Positions 33,237 through 41,439 of a stretch of DNA of 64,000 nucleotides are shown here, in pieces. The position numbers and the translations under genes were made by a program. The stretch lies in assembly GCA_963715625.1 (NCBI GenBank), contig OY970260.1, positions 2,666,001-2,730,000 on the forward strand, given 5' to 3'. The first letter of the stretch is position 1. The number at the start of each line of letters is the position of its first letter. This DNA is from VRUE01 sp963715625 (lineage in GTDB: Bacteria; Actinomycetota; Thermoleophilia; Solirubrobacterales; 70-9). The notes beneath the pieces were generated by a model that saw only the letters and a list, made by a program, of their open reading frames with translations, was not told the DNA's origin and ran no database searches.

Positions 33237-34725
33237 CCCCGCCACCTCCGCTTCCGGTGCGCTTTATGCCATCCATCGGCACATAAGGCGCACCGGAACG
33301 AGGGGGGCGCGTGTCGAAGCCAATCGCCTGCTCCAAAGCGTGGGCGGCGTCGAGCAGCTTCTGCTCGGCGAAGGCCGGGGCGGCGATCTGGAAGCCGACC
33401 GGGAGCTGCGGGCCGCCTCCGGCCGGCTCGGCCAGGCCGGAGGGGATCGAGATCGCGGGGATGCCGGCGAGGCTCATCGGCACGGTGAAGAAGTCGTTGA
33501 GGTACATCGCCAGCGGCTCGGCCGTCTTCTCGCCGAGGCCGAAGGCGACCGAGGGCGAGGTCGGGGTGACGACGAAGTCGAACTCGGCGAAGGCGGCGGA
33601 GAAGTCGGCGGCGATCTTGGTCCGCACCTTCTGCGCCTGGCCGTAGTAGGCCTCGTAGTAGCCGGAGGAGAGCGCGTAGGTGCCGAGCATGATCCGGCGC
33701 TTGACCTCGGTGCCGAAGCCCTCCGCCCTGGTCGTCTCATACATCTCGATCAGGTCGGCGCTTCCCTCGCTGCGCATCCCGTAGCGGACGCCGTCGTAGC
33801 GGGCGAGATTGGAGGAGGCCTCGGCGGGCGCGATCACGTAGTAGGCAGAGATCCCGTGCTCGGCATGGGGCAGCGCGACCTCGGCGATCTCGCCGCCGAG
33901 CTGCTCGATCCGCGCCAGCGTCGCCTCGAAGACATCGCGCACCCCCGGCTCGATCGCGTCGTGCGCGAGCTCGGAGGGAACGGCGAAGCGCAGGCCGCTC
34001 AGGTCCTCGCGGTCGGGCAGCCGGGGCGGCTCGCCGAGGCCGACCGAGGTCGAGTCGCGGGAGTCGGCCCCCTGCAGGATCGACAGCATCAGCGCGGCGT
34101 CCCTGACGTCGCGGGTGAGCGGGCCGCACTGGTCCAGCGAGGAGGCGAAGGCGATCATCCCGTAGCGGGAGATCGCGCCGTAGGTGGGCTTGAGGCCGAC
34201 GATGCCGCAGAGCGAGGCGGGCTGGCGGATCGAGCCGCCGGTGTCGGTGCCGATCGCCCAGGGCGCCAGGCCGCCGGCGACCACGGCGGCCGAGCCGCCC
34301 GAGGAGCCGCCCGGCACCCGGCCGCGGTCCCAGGGGTTGAGCACCGGCCCATAGGCCGAGTTCTCGTTCGAGGACCCCATCGCGAACTCGTCCATGTTGG
34401 TCTTGCCGAGGACCGGCGCCCCGGCCTCGATCAGGCGCCGCACCGCGGTGGAGGTGTAGGCCGGCCGGTAGCCCTCGAGGATCCGTGATCCGGCGGTCGT
34501 CGGCACCCCCTCGGTGCAGAAGATGTCCTTGACCGCGACCGGCGCAAGCCGAGGCTGCTCGACCGCGATCGCCCCCGCATCGCCGTTGCCGTCCCGCCAC
34601 AGGTACGCGTTCAGCTCGTCCCCGGCAGCGGCCTCCGCCCAGGCGGCGGCGTACTCAGCCGGCGAGAGGTCCCCGGAGGCCATCGCCTCCTGCGCCTGCA
34701 CGGCGGTCAGATCGAGCGTGTCCAC
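33229..34725 (-). CDS. gatA: Aspartyl/glutamyl-tRNA amidotransferase subunit A
   Basis: 498 residues, amidase signature family. The catalytic triad is visible: AVKDIF (Lys), GGSSGGSAA near residue 138 (cis-Ser), and TDTGGSIRQPA near 160 (nucleophile Ser). It releases ammonia from glutamine for GatB. The start is GTG, 3 nt after the gatC stop. The normal C-terminus appears to end near LEQAIGFD; the last 25 or so residues are a glycine-rich tail, part of it encoded by a palindromic repeat (33252-33298). The gene overlaps gatB by 8 nt. Confidence 0.96.
   Translation of the reverse strand: MDTLDLTAVQAQEAMASGDLSPAEYAAAWAEAAAGDELNAYLWRDGNGDAGAIAVEQPRLAPVAVKDIFCTEGVPTTAGSRILEGYRPAYTSTAVRRLIEAGAPVLGKTNMDEFAMGSSNENSAYGPVLNPWDRGRVPGGSSGGSAAVVAGGLAPWAIGTDTGGSIRQPASLCGIVGLKPTYGAISRYGMIAFASSLDQCGPLTRDVRDAALMLSILQGADSRDSTSVGLGEPPRLPDREDLSGLRFAVPSELAHDAIEPGVRDVFEATLARIEQLGGEIAEVALPHAEHGISAYYVIAPAEASSNLARYDGVRYGMRSEGSADLIEMYETTRAEGFGTEVKRRIMLGTYALSSGYYEAYYGQAQKVRTKIAADFSAAFAEFDFVVTPTSPSVAFGLGEKTAEPLAMYLNDFFTVPMSLAGIPAISIPSGLAEPAGGGPQLPVGFQIAAPAFAEQKLLDAAHALEQAIGFDTRPPRSGAPYVPMDGIKRTGSGGGGDG
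33252..33298. repeat. Palindrome family 2, copy 1 (in the 3' end of gatA)
   Basis: TTCCGGTGCGC (33252-33262) pairs with GCGCACCGGAA (33288-33298), with partial inner pairing. The same outer arms occur at 57048-57094 and 62675-62721. Here the element is translated as residues about 476-491 of GatA and lies just ahead of the gatB start. Confidence 0.88.
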
Positions 34726-34728
34726 CGC

Positions 34729-35019
34729 CTAGCCCTCCGCCTGCGGCGAGGGAACCCGAAACGCCCCATCGACCGGGTCGGGCGCCTGGGACAACGCTAT
34801 GTCCCGATCCAAGCTCTCATGCGGCTCGTCCGCCCTGAGCACGTTCTCCAGCTCGACCACATGAGACGTAGGCGGCACCTCGTCCAGCTCCAGCTCACTA
34901 ATCCGCTCGACGTGCTCGAGGATCCCCGAGAGCTCCCCGGCCATCCGCTCGACTTCCTCCTCGGACAGCCCCAACCGGGCCAGCTTCGCCACATGAAGTA
35001 CCTGCTCCCGCTCGATCAC
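34729..35019 (-). CDS. gatC: Aspartyl/glutamyl-tRNA amidotransferase subunit C
   Basis: 96 residues from GTG 35019. VLHVAKLARLGLSEEEVER at the N-terminus, the central helix ELSGILEHVERISELELD, and the C-terminal VPPTSHV...LRADEPHESL are all standard GatC. It stabilises the GatA-GatB complex. First gene of the gatC-gatA-gatB operon, ending 3 nt before gatA. A long palindrome lies upstream. Confidence 0.94.
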   Translation of the reverse strand: MIEREQVLHVAKLARLGLSEEEVERMAGELSGILEHVERISELELDEVPPTSHVVELENVLRADEPHESLDRDIALSQAPDPVDGAFRVPSPQAEG

Positions 35020-35032
35020 GCGCGGGATTGTA

Positions 35033-35140
35033 GGGGCGCGGGCAGGGGGTTCCGCTTAACTTTTTCGAGAGGCCGGATCGCGCACCCGCGGGCGGAGGCG
35101 ACGAAAAAGTACAAGACGCTCCACCCCCTGCCCGCGCCCC
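35033..35140. repeat. Palindrome family 4, copy 1 (variable arms, conserved core)
   Basis: Outer arms GGGGCGCGGGCAGGGGG (35033-35049) and CCCCCTGCCCGCGCCCC (35124-35140) pair perfectly over 17 bp. Inside, TTCCGCTTAACTTTTTCGAG and CGAAAAAGTACAAGACGCT are the same as in the copy at 55798-55913, whose outer arms are different but equally perfect. It ends immediately at the stop of the membrane protein gene and lies 13 nt upstream of gatC. Confidence 0.88.
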
Positions 35141-35728
35141 TTACGCGCCGGGGTTGGGTGGTGGCGGAGGCGGAGGCGGCACCGAAGATGACGGTGGCTG
35201 TGATGACGGAGGGGGCGGGGGTGCACCCGATCCCGCGCCGGGACCGCTGGAAAGCCGGTCCGCCGCGTCGCCGAAGGTCATCCCTTCCTCCCGCATCGCG
35301 CTGTAGCCGCCGTAGGCGATCCCGGCGGCGGAGAGGAGCCCGAGGAAGATCCCGATCTTGAGCGTCGTGTCGACGGAGACACCCTCGAAGCCGCCGCCGC
35401 CAGGGGGGTCGACGATCCTGTAGAGGATCAACAGCACGCCGAGGGCGCCGAGCACGGCGACGATCGTATTCAGCGAAACGGGCGGCTCGACATCTGCATC
35501 GGTAAGGCGAACGGCTGCCACGCCGATCGCGGCGATGATCGCCAGCATCAGGAAGATCGGGATCACGTCGAGCGCGTCCCAGGCACTGCCGCCGCCGGGT
35601 ACGGCGCCCGAAAAGCCGGCGACGTTTTCCACCTCGATGCCGAACCAGTCGAGGAACATAAATACGAAGAGCAGGATCGCGGAGACGCTCGCGATCTTCT
35701 CGCCGTTGCTCAGCTTGTCCAGTTCCAT
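35141..35728 (-). CDS. Four-helix membrane protein with proline-rich tail
   Basis: 195 residues. A short cytoplasmic start MELDKLSNGEKI is followed by helices at about 12-28, 56-73, 86-104 and 126-142. A C-terminal tail runs rich in Pro, Ser and Gly (PPPPPSSQPPSSS). The opening resembles a family common in Solirubrobacterales genomes whose function is unknown. It stands between folD and gatC on the minus strand, 37 nt from folD. Confidence 0.7.
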   Translation of the reverse strand: MELDKLSNGEKIASVSAILLFVFMFLDWFGIEVENVAGFSGAVPGGGSAWDALDVIPIFLMLAIIAAIGVAAVRLTDADVEPPVSLNTIVAVLGALGVLLILYRIVDPPGGGGFEGVSVDTTLKIGIFLGLLSAAGIAYGGYSAMREEGMTFGDAADRLSSGPGAGSGAPPPPPSSQPPSSSVPPPPPPPPNPGA

Positions 35729-35765
35729 TTCCTCACCTTCCGTTGTTCTGGGAGCCGGCCCGACA

Positions 35766-36614
35766 CTACACCCGCGCTCGGGCGGCAGCCAATGTATTTG
35801 CGAGCAGCATCGCGATCGTCATCGGCCCCACCCCGCCAGGCACCGGCGTGATCGCGGCGGCGACCTCGACCGCAGCGTCGAAATCGACATCTCCGCGCAG
35901 GCCCTCGTCCGTCCGATTCGTGCCGACGTCGATCACCACGGCGCCGGGCTTGATCGCGTCCGCTCCGATCAGGCCGGGCGACCCGGCGGCGGCGACGAGG
36001 ACATCGGCGCGGCGACAGGTGCCCGGCAGGTCGCGCGTGCGCGAGTGGCACATGGTGACCGTGGCGTTCGCCGCCAGCAGCAACCGCGCGACCGGCACGC
36101 CGACCAGCTTCGAGCGACCGACGACGACCGCCTCCGCGCCCTCCAGCTCGACCCCCTCGTGTCGGAGCAACTCCATCACCCCCGCCGGCGTGCACGGGAC
36201 GAGGCCGGGCATGCCGTGCGCGAGCAGGCCGGCGTTGACCGGGGTCAGGCCGTTGACGTCCTTGGCCGGGTCGATCGCGGCGACGACCCGGTCGGGGTCG
36301 ATCTGGTCGGGGACCGGGAGCTGGACGAGGATGCCGTCGACGTCGCGGTCCATGCCCAGCTCCGCGACCAGCTCCAGCAGCTCGTTCTCGCTCGTGCCGG
36401 CGGGCAGGCCATGGTGGGCCGAGCGCATCCCCGCCTCCTCGCAGGCGCGGTGCTTGCTGCGGACGTAGATCTCCGAGGCCGGGTCCTCGCCGACGATCAC
36501 CGTGACCAGCATCGGGGCCCGGCCGCGCTCGGCCTCGTAGGCTGCGACTTCCTCGGCGACCCTGGCCCGAACAGCGGCGCCGACCGCTTTGCCGTCGATG
36601 ATCCTGGCCCCCAT
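35766..36614 (-). CDS. folD: Methylenetetrahydrofolate dehydrogenase/cyclohydrolase
   Basis: 282 residues from ATG 36614. YVRSKHRACEEAGM near residue 51 contains the catalytic Lys, QLPVPDQID near 96, the NADP-binding GRSKLVGVPVARLL near 163, and the C-terminal PVPGGVGPMTIAMLL is the family signature. It interconverts methylene- and formyl-tetrahydrofolate. The ATG overlaps the stop of a 25-codon micro-cistron linking it to pcrA. A serA-serC one-carbon link is natural for folD, and the same micro-cistron type sits between serC and serA. Confidence 0.95.
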   Translation of the reverse strand: MGARIIDGKAVGAAVRARVAEEVAAYEAERGRAPMLVTVIVGEDPASEIYVRSKHRACEEAGMRSAHHGLPAGTSENELLELVAELGMDRDVDGILVQLPVPDQIDPDRVVAAIDPAKDVNGLTPVNAGLLAHGMPGLVPCTPAGVMELLRHEGVELEGAEAVVVGRSKLVGVPVARLLLAANATVTMCHSRTRDLPGTCRRADVLVAAAGSPGLIGADAIKPGAVVIDVGTNRTDEGLRGDVDFDAAVEVAAAITPVPGGVGPMTIAMLLANTLAAARARV

Positions 36615-36691
36615 CACACAACTCCATGTTCGCGCGAAAATCGCCACGGACTCGAACAACCGGAGATCACCGTGTCGATTTGCGCGCTCAC
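36614..36691 (-). CDS. 25-residue micro-cistron between pcrA and folD
   Basis: GTG 36691-36689 overlaps the pcrA stop (TAGTG) and the TGA overlaps the folD start (TGATG), so the frame fills the gap exactly. It contains TVISGCSSPWR, matching TVIAGYSSPWR of the frame between serC and serA. The two DNAs share long identical stretches, including a CACGG...CCGTG pairing, then diverge after codon 17. Either a coupling peptide or a conserved RNA/DNA element; function unknown. Confidence 0.5.
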   Translation of the reverse strand: MSAQIDTVISGCSSPWRFSREHGVV

Positions 36692-38937
36692 TAGCGCCTC
36701 CGGACGGGCGCGTAGTCGGCCATCAGCTTGCGCTCGGTCCCGTCGGCGGCAAAGCGCACGACGACGATCCCGCCCCCCTCGACCGCGGTGACGACGCCCT
36801 CGCCGAAGGCCGCGTGGACGACGTCGTCGCCGGTGCGCAGCTCCAGGGTGGGGCCGGGATCGACCGCCGCCGCCCCCTCCGCGCTCGTCGTCTCCCAGCC
36901 GAGGCCCGCCGCCGCCCCGGGCGCGCTGGAGTGGCGCTCGGTCAGCTCCGCCGGCAGCTCGTCGACGAAGCGAGACGGCAGGTTGCGCTCGGCACGGCCG
37001 AAGAGGCGGCGTTCGCGCGCCCAGGTGAGGTAGAGGCGCTTGCGGGCCCGGGTGATGCCGACGTAGCAGAGCCGCCGCTCCTCCTCTTCTCCCCCCTCTT
37101 CCAACGCCCGCATGTGGGGGAAGGCACCGTCCTCGCAGCCGAGGAGGAAGACCGTGTCGTACTCCAGCCCCTTGGCGTTGTGCAACGTCATCAGCGTGAT
37201 CAGCGACTCCTCCGCGCGCAGCTCGTCCTGCTGGGTGAAGAGGGAGATCTGCTGCAGGAACTCCTCCAGCGGCGAGGACTCGCCCTCCCCCTCCAGCTCG
37301 TGGTTGGCGTCGAACTCCGCCGCCATCCCGACCAGCTCCTCGAGGTTCTCGGCGCGGCCCTCGGCCTCGATCGTGCGCTCGGCTGCCAGCGCGTCGAGGT
37401 AGCCGGTCTCGCGCAGCACCGCCTCGAGCAGCTCGGACACCGGTGCCTCGCCGACGCGGGCCGCCAGCCCCTCCATCGTCTCGTGGAAGCGGGAGACCGC
37501 CTTGACCGCGGCGGCGCCCAGCCCCGGCACCTCCTCGACCCGTTCGGCGACCTCCCAGATCGAGAGCCCGGTGGTGTTGGCGTGGGATGCGAGGCGGCCC
37601 TGGCTGGTGTTGCCGATGCCGCGCCGCGGCGAGTTGACGATCCGGGCGAATGAGACCTGGTCGGCGGGGTTGGCCAGCAGGCTGAGGTAGGCGATCGCGT
37701 CCTTGACCTCGGCGCGCTCGTAGAACTTGGTGCCGCCGATCACCTGGTAGGGCAGCTCGAAGCGGACCAGGGTGTCCTCCAGGACCCGGCTCATCGCGTT
37801 GGTCCGGTAGAAGACCGCGACGTCCTCGCGGCTCACACCCTCCTCCTCGCCGAGCCGCTCGATCTCCCCGACGACCCAACGGGCCTCCTCGTGCTCGTCG
37901 GAGAGCTCGGAGAGCCGCACCGGCTCGCCGCCGGCGATCTCCGTCCAGAGCTGCTTCGGCCGTCGTTCGCGGTTGCGCTCGATTAGAGCGTTGGCGGCGG
38001 AGAGGATCGTCTGGGTCGAGCGGTAGTTCTGCTCGAGCTTGACCACCTCGGCCTCGGGGAAGTCCCGCTCGAAGTCGAGGATGTTGCCGATGTCGGCGTG
38101 GCGGAAGCCGTAGATGGACTGAGACTCGTCGCCGACCACCATCAGGTTGCCGTGCTCCTCGGTGAGCAGCTGCAGCAGCCGGTACTGGGCGTGGTTGGTG
38201 TCCTGGTACTCGTCGACGAGCACGTGGCGGAAGGTGCGCCGCCAGCGCTCGCGGGCCTCGTCGGAGAGCTCCAGGACGTTGACCGTGCGGACCAGGAGGT
38301 CGTCGAAGTCGAGCGCGTTGGCCGCGAGCATGCGCTTCTCGTAGAGCTCGTAGACGGCGGCCACGACTTCCTCGAAGGGGTTGCCCTGAGCCTGGGCGTA
38401 GGCGGGCGCGTCGACGAGCTTGTTCTTCGCGCCGGAGACCTGGGAGCGGATCGAGCGCGCCGGGTAGCGTTTCGGGTCGACCCCGACCTCTGCCATGCAG
38501 CGCTTCAGCATCCGCAGCGAGTCGGACTCGTCGTAGATCGTGAAGCTGCGCGAGTAGCCGAGCTTCTCGGCGTCGGCGCGCAGCATCCGGGCGCAGGCGG
38601 AGTGAAACGTCGTCACCCACATCGCGCGCGTCGCCCGGCCGACGAGCTGTTCGACCCGCTCGCGCATCTCGCTCGCCGCCTTGTTGGTGAAGGTGATCGC
38701 GAGGATCTCGCCGGGACGGGCGGCGCCGGTCGCCAGCAGGTAGGCGATCCGGTGGGTCAGGACCCGGGTCTTGCCCGAGCCGGCCCCGGCCAGGACGAGG
38801 AGTGGCCCTTCGCCGTGCTCGACGGCCCGGCACTGAGGCCCGTTGAGGCCGGCGAGCAGCCGCTCGGCCCGATCGGCGCCGGGCTCGATCGGCGCGCCCT
38901 CGGCGTCCACGGGCGTCTCGGGCTCGGTTTGCAGCAC
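36691..38937 (-). CDS. pcrA: UvrD/PcrA-type ATP-dependent DNA helicase
   Basis: 748 residues, superfamily 1A. Motifs in order: LAGAGSGKTRVLTHRIAYLL (Walker A, about 49), ITFTNKAASEM (Ia), DEYQDTNHAQYRLLQLL (II, about 243), VGDESQSIYGFRHADI (III), LEQNYRSTQ (IV), TLMTLHNAKGLEYDTVFL (V) and CYVGITRARKRLYLTWARER (VI). The C-terminal GDDVVHAAFGEGVV is the Tudor-like RNA-polymerase-interacting domain of PcrA. It works in nucleotide excision repair and clearing DNA of bound protein. Downstream it is coupled to a micro-cistron and folD. Confidence 0.95.
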   Translation of the reverse strand: MLQTEPETPVDAEGAPIEPGADRAERLLAGLNGPQCRAVEHGEGPLLVLAGAGSGKTRVLTHRIAYLLATGAARPGEILAITFTNKAASEMRERVEQLVGRATRAMWVTTFHSACARMLRADAEKLGYSRSFTIYDESDSLRMLKRCMAEVGVDPKRYPARSIRSQVSGAKNKLVDAPAYAQAQGNPFEEVVAAVYELYEKRMLAANALDFDDLLVRTVNVLELSDEARERWRRTFRHVLVDEYQDTNHAQYRLLQLLTEEHGNLMVVGDESQSIYGFRHADIGNILDFERDFPEAEVVKLEQNYRSTQTILSAANALIERNRERRPKQLWTEIAGGEPVRLSELSDEHEEARWVVGEIERLGEEEGVSREDVAVFYRTNAMSRVLEDTLVRFELPYQVIGGTKFYERAEVKDAIAYLSLLANPADQVSFARIVNSPRRGIGNTSQGRLASHANTTGLSIWEVAERVEEVPGLGAAAVKAVSRFHETMEGLAARVGEAPVSELLEAVLRETGYLDALAAERTIEAEGRAENLEELVGMAAEFDANHELEGEGESSPLEEFLQQISLFTQQDELRAEESLITLMTLHNAKGLEYDTVFLLGCEDGAFPHMRALEEGGEEEERRLCYVGITRARKRLYLTWARERRLFGRAERNLPSRFVDELPAELTERHSSAPGAAAGLGWETTSAEGAAAVDPGPTLELRTGDDVVHAAFGEGVVTAVEGGGIVVVRFAADGTERKLMADYAPVRRR

Positions 38938-38977
38938 GGCTCCGAGAATAGCCTCGGGGGCGGCCGGTTCCGAGGCC

Positions 38978-39706
38978 TCAGCCGCCGGCCGAGGAGCGAC
39001 CGGTGCGCTCGCGAAGCTCGGTCGGCCCCCCGCCGGGGACGTTGCCGCCGTCGAGCTCGGCGAGCCGCTGCTCGAGATCGGCGATCCGCTGGGAGAGCGT
39101 CTTGATCGCCTCGGCGATCGGGTCGGGCAGGTGGATCCAGTCGGCGTCGGGCCCCTCGACGCGCCTGCCGTCGACTTTGACCGGGTGGCCGGGATTCCCG
39201 ACCACGGTGGCGTGCGGCGGAACGTCCTCGATCACGACCGTGTTGGCGCCGATCTTGGCGCCGTCGCCGACCGCGATCGGGCCGAGCAGCTTGGCGCCGG
39301 AGCCGACCGTGACGTTGTCGCCCAGGGTCGGGTGGCGCTTGCCGCGCTGAAAGCCGGTGCCGCCCAGGGTCACGCCCTGGTAGAGCGTCACGCGCTCGCC
39401 GATCTCGGCGGTCTCGCCGATCACAACGCCGGAGCCGTGGTCGATGAAGAGCTCGCGGCCGATCTTCGCCGCCGGGTGGATCTCGACCCCGGTCACCGCG
39501 CGGGTGACGTAGGCGAGCATCCGCGGGACGATCGGCACGCCGGCCTCCAGCAGCGCGTGAGCCAGCCGGTGGGCGAGCAGCGCCTGCACCCCTGCCCAGC
39601 TGAGCAGGATCTCCAGGGTCGAGACCTTCTGCGCCGCAGGGTCTCGGTCGCGCGCCGCGGCGACGTCCGCGCGCACCTCCGCCACCAGCTTCTTCCAGCT
39701 GCTCAT
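38978..39706 (-). CDS. cysE: Serine O-acetyltransferase
   Basis: 242 residues. A short N-terminal helical region, then the left-handed beta-helix with hexapeptide repeats: GVEIHPAAKIGRELFIDHGS, GVVIGETAEIGERVTLYQGV, TLGGTGFQRGKRHPTLGDNV, the last two holding the catalytic His/Asp region. A C-terminal coiled coil (AIKTLSQRIADLEQRLAEL) follows. It makes O-acetylserine for CysK. The ATG overlaps the cysK stop (ATGA), so both are produced together, and the pair presumably forms the cysteine synthase complex. Confidence 0.95.
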   Translation of the reverse strand: MSSWKKLVAEVRADVAAARDRDPAAQKVSTLEILLSWAGVQALLAHRLAHALLEAGVPIVPRMLAYVTRAVTGVEIHPAAKIGRELFIDHGSGVVIGETAEIGERVTLYQGVTLGGTGFQRGKRHPTLGDNVTVGSGAKLLGPIAVGDGAKIGANTVVIEDVPPHATVVGNPGHPVKVDGRRVEGPDADWIHLPDPIAEAIKTLSQRIADLEQRLAELDGGNVPGGGPTELRERTGRSSAGG

Positions 39707-40626
39707 GGTGAGAAGAAGGGTAGGGACACGTAGCGCTCGCCCGAGTCGCAGACGACCGTCACCACCCGCTTGCCGGCCATCTCGGGGCGCGCGGCGACCT
39801 CGAGCGCCGCCTTGATGTTGGCCCCGGCGGAGATCCCGGCGAGGACGCCCTCCCTCTGCGCGGCGAGGCGAGCCGTGTCGAGCGCGTCCTCGTCGGAGAC
39901 GGAGAGGATCTCGTCGATCACCGTGCGGTCGAGCACCTCGGGGACGAAGCCGGCGCCGATCCCCTGGATCTTGTGGGGGCCGGGCATTCCGCCGGAGAGG
40001 ACGGGAGAGCTGGCGGGCTCCAGCGCGACAACGAGGGTCTCCGGGCTGCGCTCGCGCAGCATCCTCCCGACGCCGGTGATCGTGCCCCCGGTGCCGACCC
40101 CGGCGACGAAGGCCCCCACCTCGCCCTCGGTGTCGCGCCAAATCTCCTCGGCCGTCGTGCGCCGGTGCACCTCGGGGTTCGCCGGATTGGAGAACTGCTG
40201 TGGCATGAACCCCCTGCGCTGCTCGCGAATCTCCTCGGCCAGCTCGACCGCCTCGGTCATCCCGCCCAGCGAGGGCGTCTCGCGCACCTCGGCGCCGTAG
40301 GCGCGCAGCAGCTTGGAGCGCTCGCGGCTCATCCCCTCCGGCAGGGTCAGGATCAGCTCGTAGCCGCGCGCCGCGCAGACCATCGCCAGCGCGATCCCGG
40401 TGTTGCCGCTGGTCGGCTCGACGATCACCGAGCGGCCCGGCTCGATCAGCCCCTCCTTCTCGGCAGCGTCGATCATCGCCACCCCGATCCGGTCCTTCAC
40501 CGACCCGCCGGGATTGAGGTACTCGAGCTTGACGCAGACCTCGCCCGGAAGGCCCTCGCCGAGGCGCGACAGGGTGACCATCGGCGTCTCACCGACGACG
40601 GATGCCGCGGTTCCGCCAATGCGCAT
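39703..40626 (-). CDS. cysK: Cysteine synthase (O-acetylserine sulfhydrylase)
   Basis: 307 residues, fold type II PLP enzyme. PLP lysine in NPGGSVKDRIG at about 40, the substrate loop EPTSGNTGIAL at about 70, FSNPANPEVH near 143 and the phosphate-binding GVGTGGTITGVGR near 173. It forms cysteine from O-acetylserine and sulfide. It is upstream of cysE. An Rrf2/CymR-type regulator lies on the same strand 4.6 kb upstream, separated by the genomic island, so the original order was probably rrf2-(hicAB)-cysK-cysE. Confidence 0.95.
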   Translation of the reverse strand: MRIGGTAASVVGETPMVTLSRLGEGLPGEVCVKLEYLNPGGSVKDRIGVAMIDAAEKEGLIEPGRSVIVEPTSGNTGIALAMVCAARGYELILTLPEGMSRERSKLLRAYGAEVRETPSLGGMTEAVELAEEIREQRRGFMPQQFSNPANPEVHRRTTAEEIWRDTEGEVGAFVAGVGTGGTITGVGRMLRERSPETLVVALEPASSPVLSGGMPGPHKIQGIGAGFVPEVLDRTVIDEILSVSDEDALDTARLAAQREGVLAGISAGANIKAALEVAARPEMAGKRVVTVVCDSGERYVSLPFFSP

Positions 40627-40637
40627 CGGAGCGATGG

Positions 40638-40853
40638 CTAGGCCGCCGTCAGCGGCCGGTCAGTCAGGGTCGCCGTCGCGACATGGAGCGGGCCGCTCTG
40701 CTCGCCCTCGTCAGCGAGGTAGAGCGCGACTCCCTCTTGCAGCGACTCAAACAACTCGTCCAGGGTGTCGCCGGAAGCAAAGCAGCCGGGCAGCTCGGGG
40801 ACGTCTGCCCAGTAGCCGCTGTCCTCGATATGGATTCGGGCGGTTAGCTCCAT
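40638..40853 (-). CDS. hicB: HicB-type antitoxin
   Basis: 71 residues: ELTARIHIEDSGYWADVPEL, then PGCFASGDTLDELFESLQEG, the partial RNase H-like fold of HicB. It should neutralise an HicA RNase. The only HicA sequence nearby is a 5'-truncated remnant directly upstream (40867-40974), so this antitoxin is probably orphaned. It ends 11 nt before cysK. Confidence 0.85.
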   Translation of the reverse strand: MELTARIHIEDSGYWADVPELPGCFASGDTLDELFESLQEGVALYLADEGEQSGPLHVATATLTDRPLTAA

Positions 40854-40866
40854 AGGTGAAGTTCCT

Positions 40867-40974
40867 TCATCTTAGCCCCGCCTGCCTGAGAATCGCCTGG
40901 GCCAGGCCCGTTGGATAGTCGCGGCCCTTGTGCTGGGGGAGCGTGATCGGACGGCAGCCCGGCTTGACCATCAT
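40867..40974 (-). pseudogene. hicA: HicA mRNA-interferase remnant, C-terminal half only
   Basis: From ATG 40974 the frame encodes 35 residues including RPITLPQHKGRDYPTGLAQA and ILRQAGL, the C-terminal half of HicA. The frame is closed by an in-frame TGA just upstream, and the catalytic glycine/histidine N-terminal half is absent. It ends 13 nt before hicB, the normal order. The break lies about 35 bp from the left end of the genomic island. Confidence 0.75.
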
Positions 40975-41010
40975 GAGGAGCGGCGGAACTTCTTGTCTTC
41001 AGGCGGTCGT

Positions 41011-41031
41011 CTAGATGAAGTACATCCCCGA
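41011..41031. repeat. Left direct repeat (attachment-site-like) of a genomic island
   Basis: The 21-bp sequence CTAGATGAAGTACATCCCCG plus a following A is identical to 45218-45238, which is the stop codon and last codons (GMYFI) of the rrf2 gene. The bases on either side differ, so this is an exact bounded repeat. It has the position expected for attL. Confidence 0.75.
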
Positions 41032-41163
41032 GCCTGGGATGCGGGATGGCTTCCGGCTTGCGGGCGGTCGAGGTAGGGCGTGCTGAAGGTTCCATCCGGC
41101 GCAGTGGAATAGATTTGCGCCGCGGCCGGGTGTCGTCCGGCAGCGGCGCGGGCCATCAAGGAT

Positions 41164-41301
41164 CTATTTCGACTCCCTGACAGTGACCTTGGGGTGGCTT
41201 CTGCCGTACTTCGAGGTGACGTACCGACCGGAAATGGCCGAGCGGTACTTGCCCGGGGACGACGAGCCACGGCGGGAACCCCCGCCCTTCTTGGCTGCCA
41301 T
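41164..41301 (-). CDS. Small basic GRYV-motif protein
   Basis: 45 residues with a good SD (AGGAG 9 nt upstream of ATG 41301). MAAKKGGGSRRGSSSPG is a flexible basic head, then YRSAISGRYVTSKYGRSHPK and VTV. The YRSA-x-x-GRYVxS block resembles a widespread family of very small proteins with a TGRYVT motif, whose function is not settled. A second protein with the same motif lies at 42033-42290 next to the PIN nuclease. Confidence 0.65.
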   Translation of the reverse strand: MAAKKGGGSRRGSSSPGKYRSAISGRYVTSKYGRSHPKVTVRESK

Positions 41302-41439
41302 ATGTCTCGCTCCTCTCTGGGGCTAGGGAATGCCCCCACCCGGCCGATCAGCGGACGAGCTAGGGGATGACAGCAGTTGGAGTGGACGCCAATGCGCCAC
41401 CAGCGCTCCGGAGTTGAGGTGCGGCACCCGGTCTGAGAA

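Noticed and set aside
40975..41163. Coding sequence at the left end of the island
   Set aside because: Open frames on the minus strand are short and compositionally unlike proteins; only the direct repeat and the hicA remnant are supportable.
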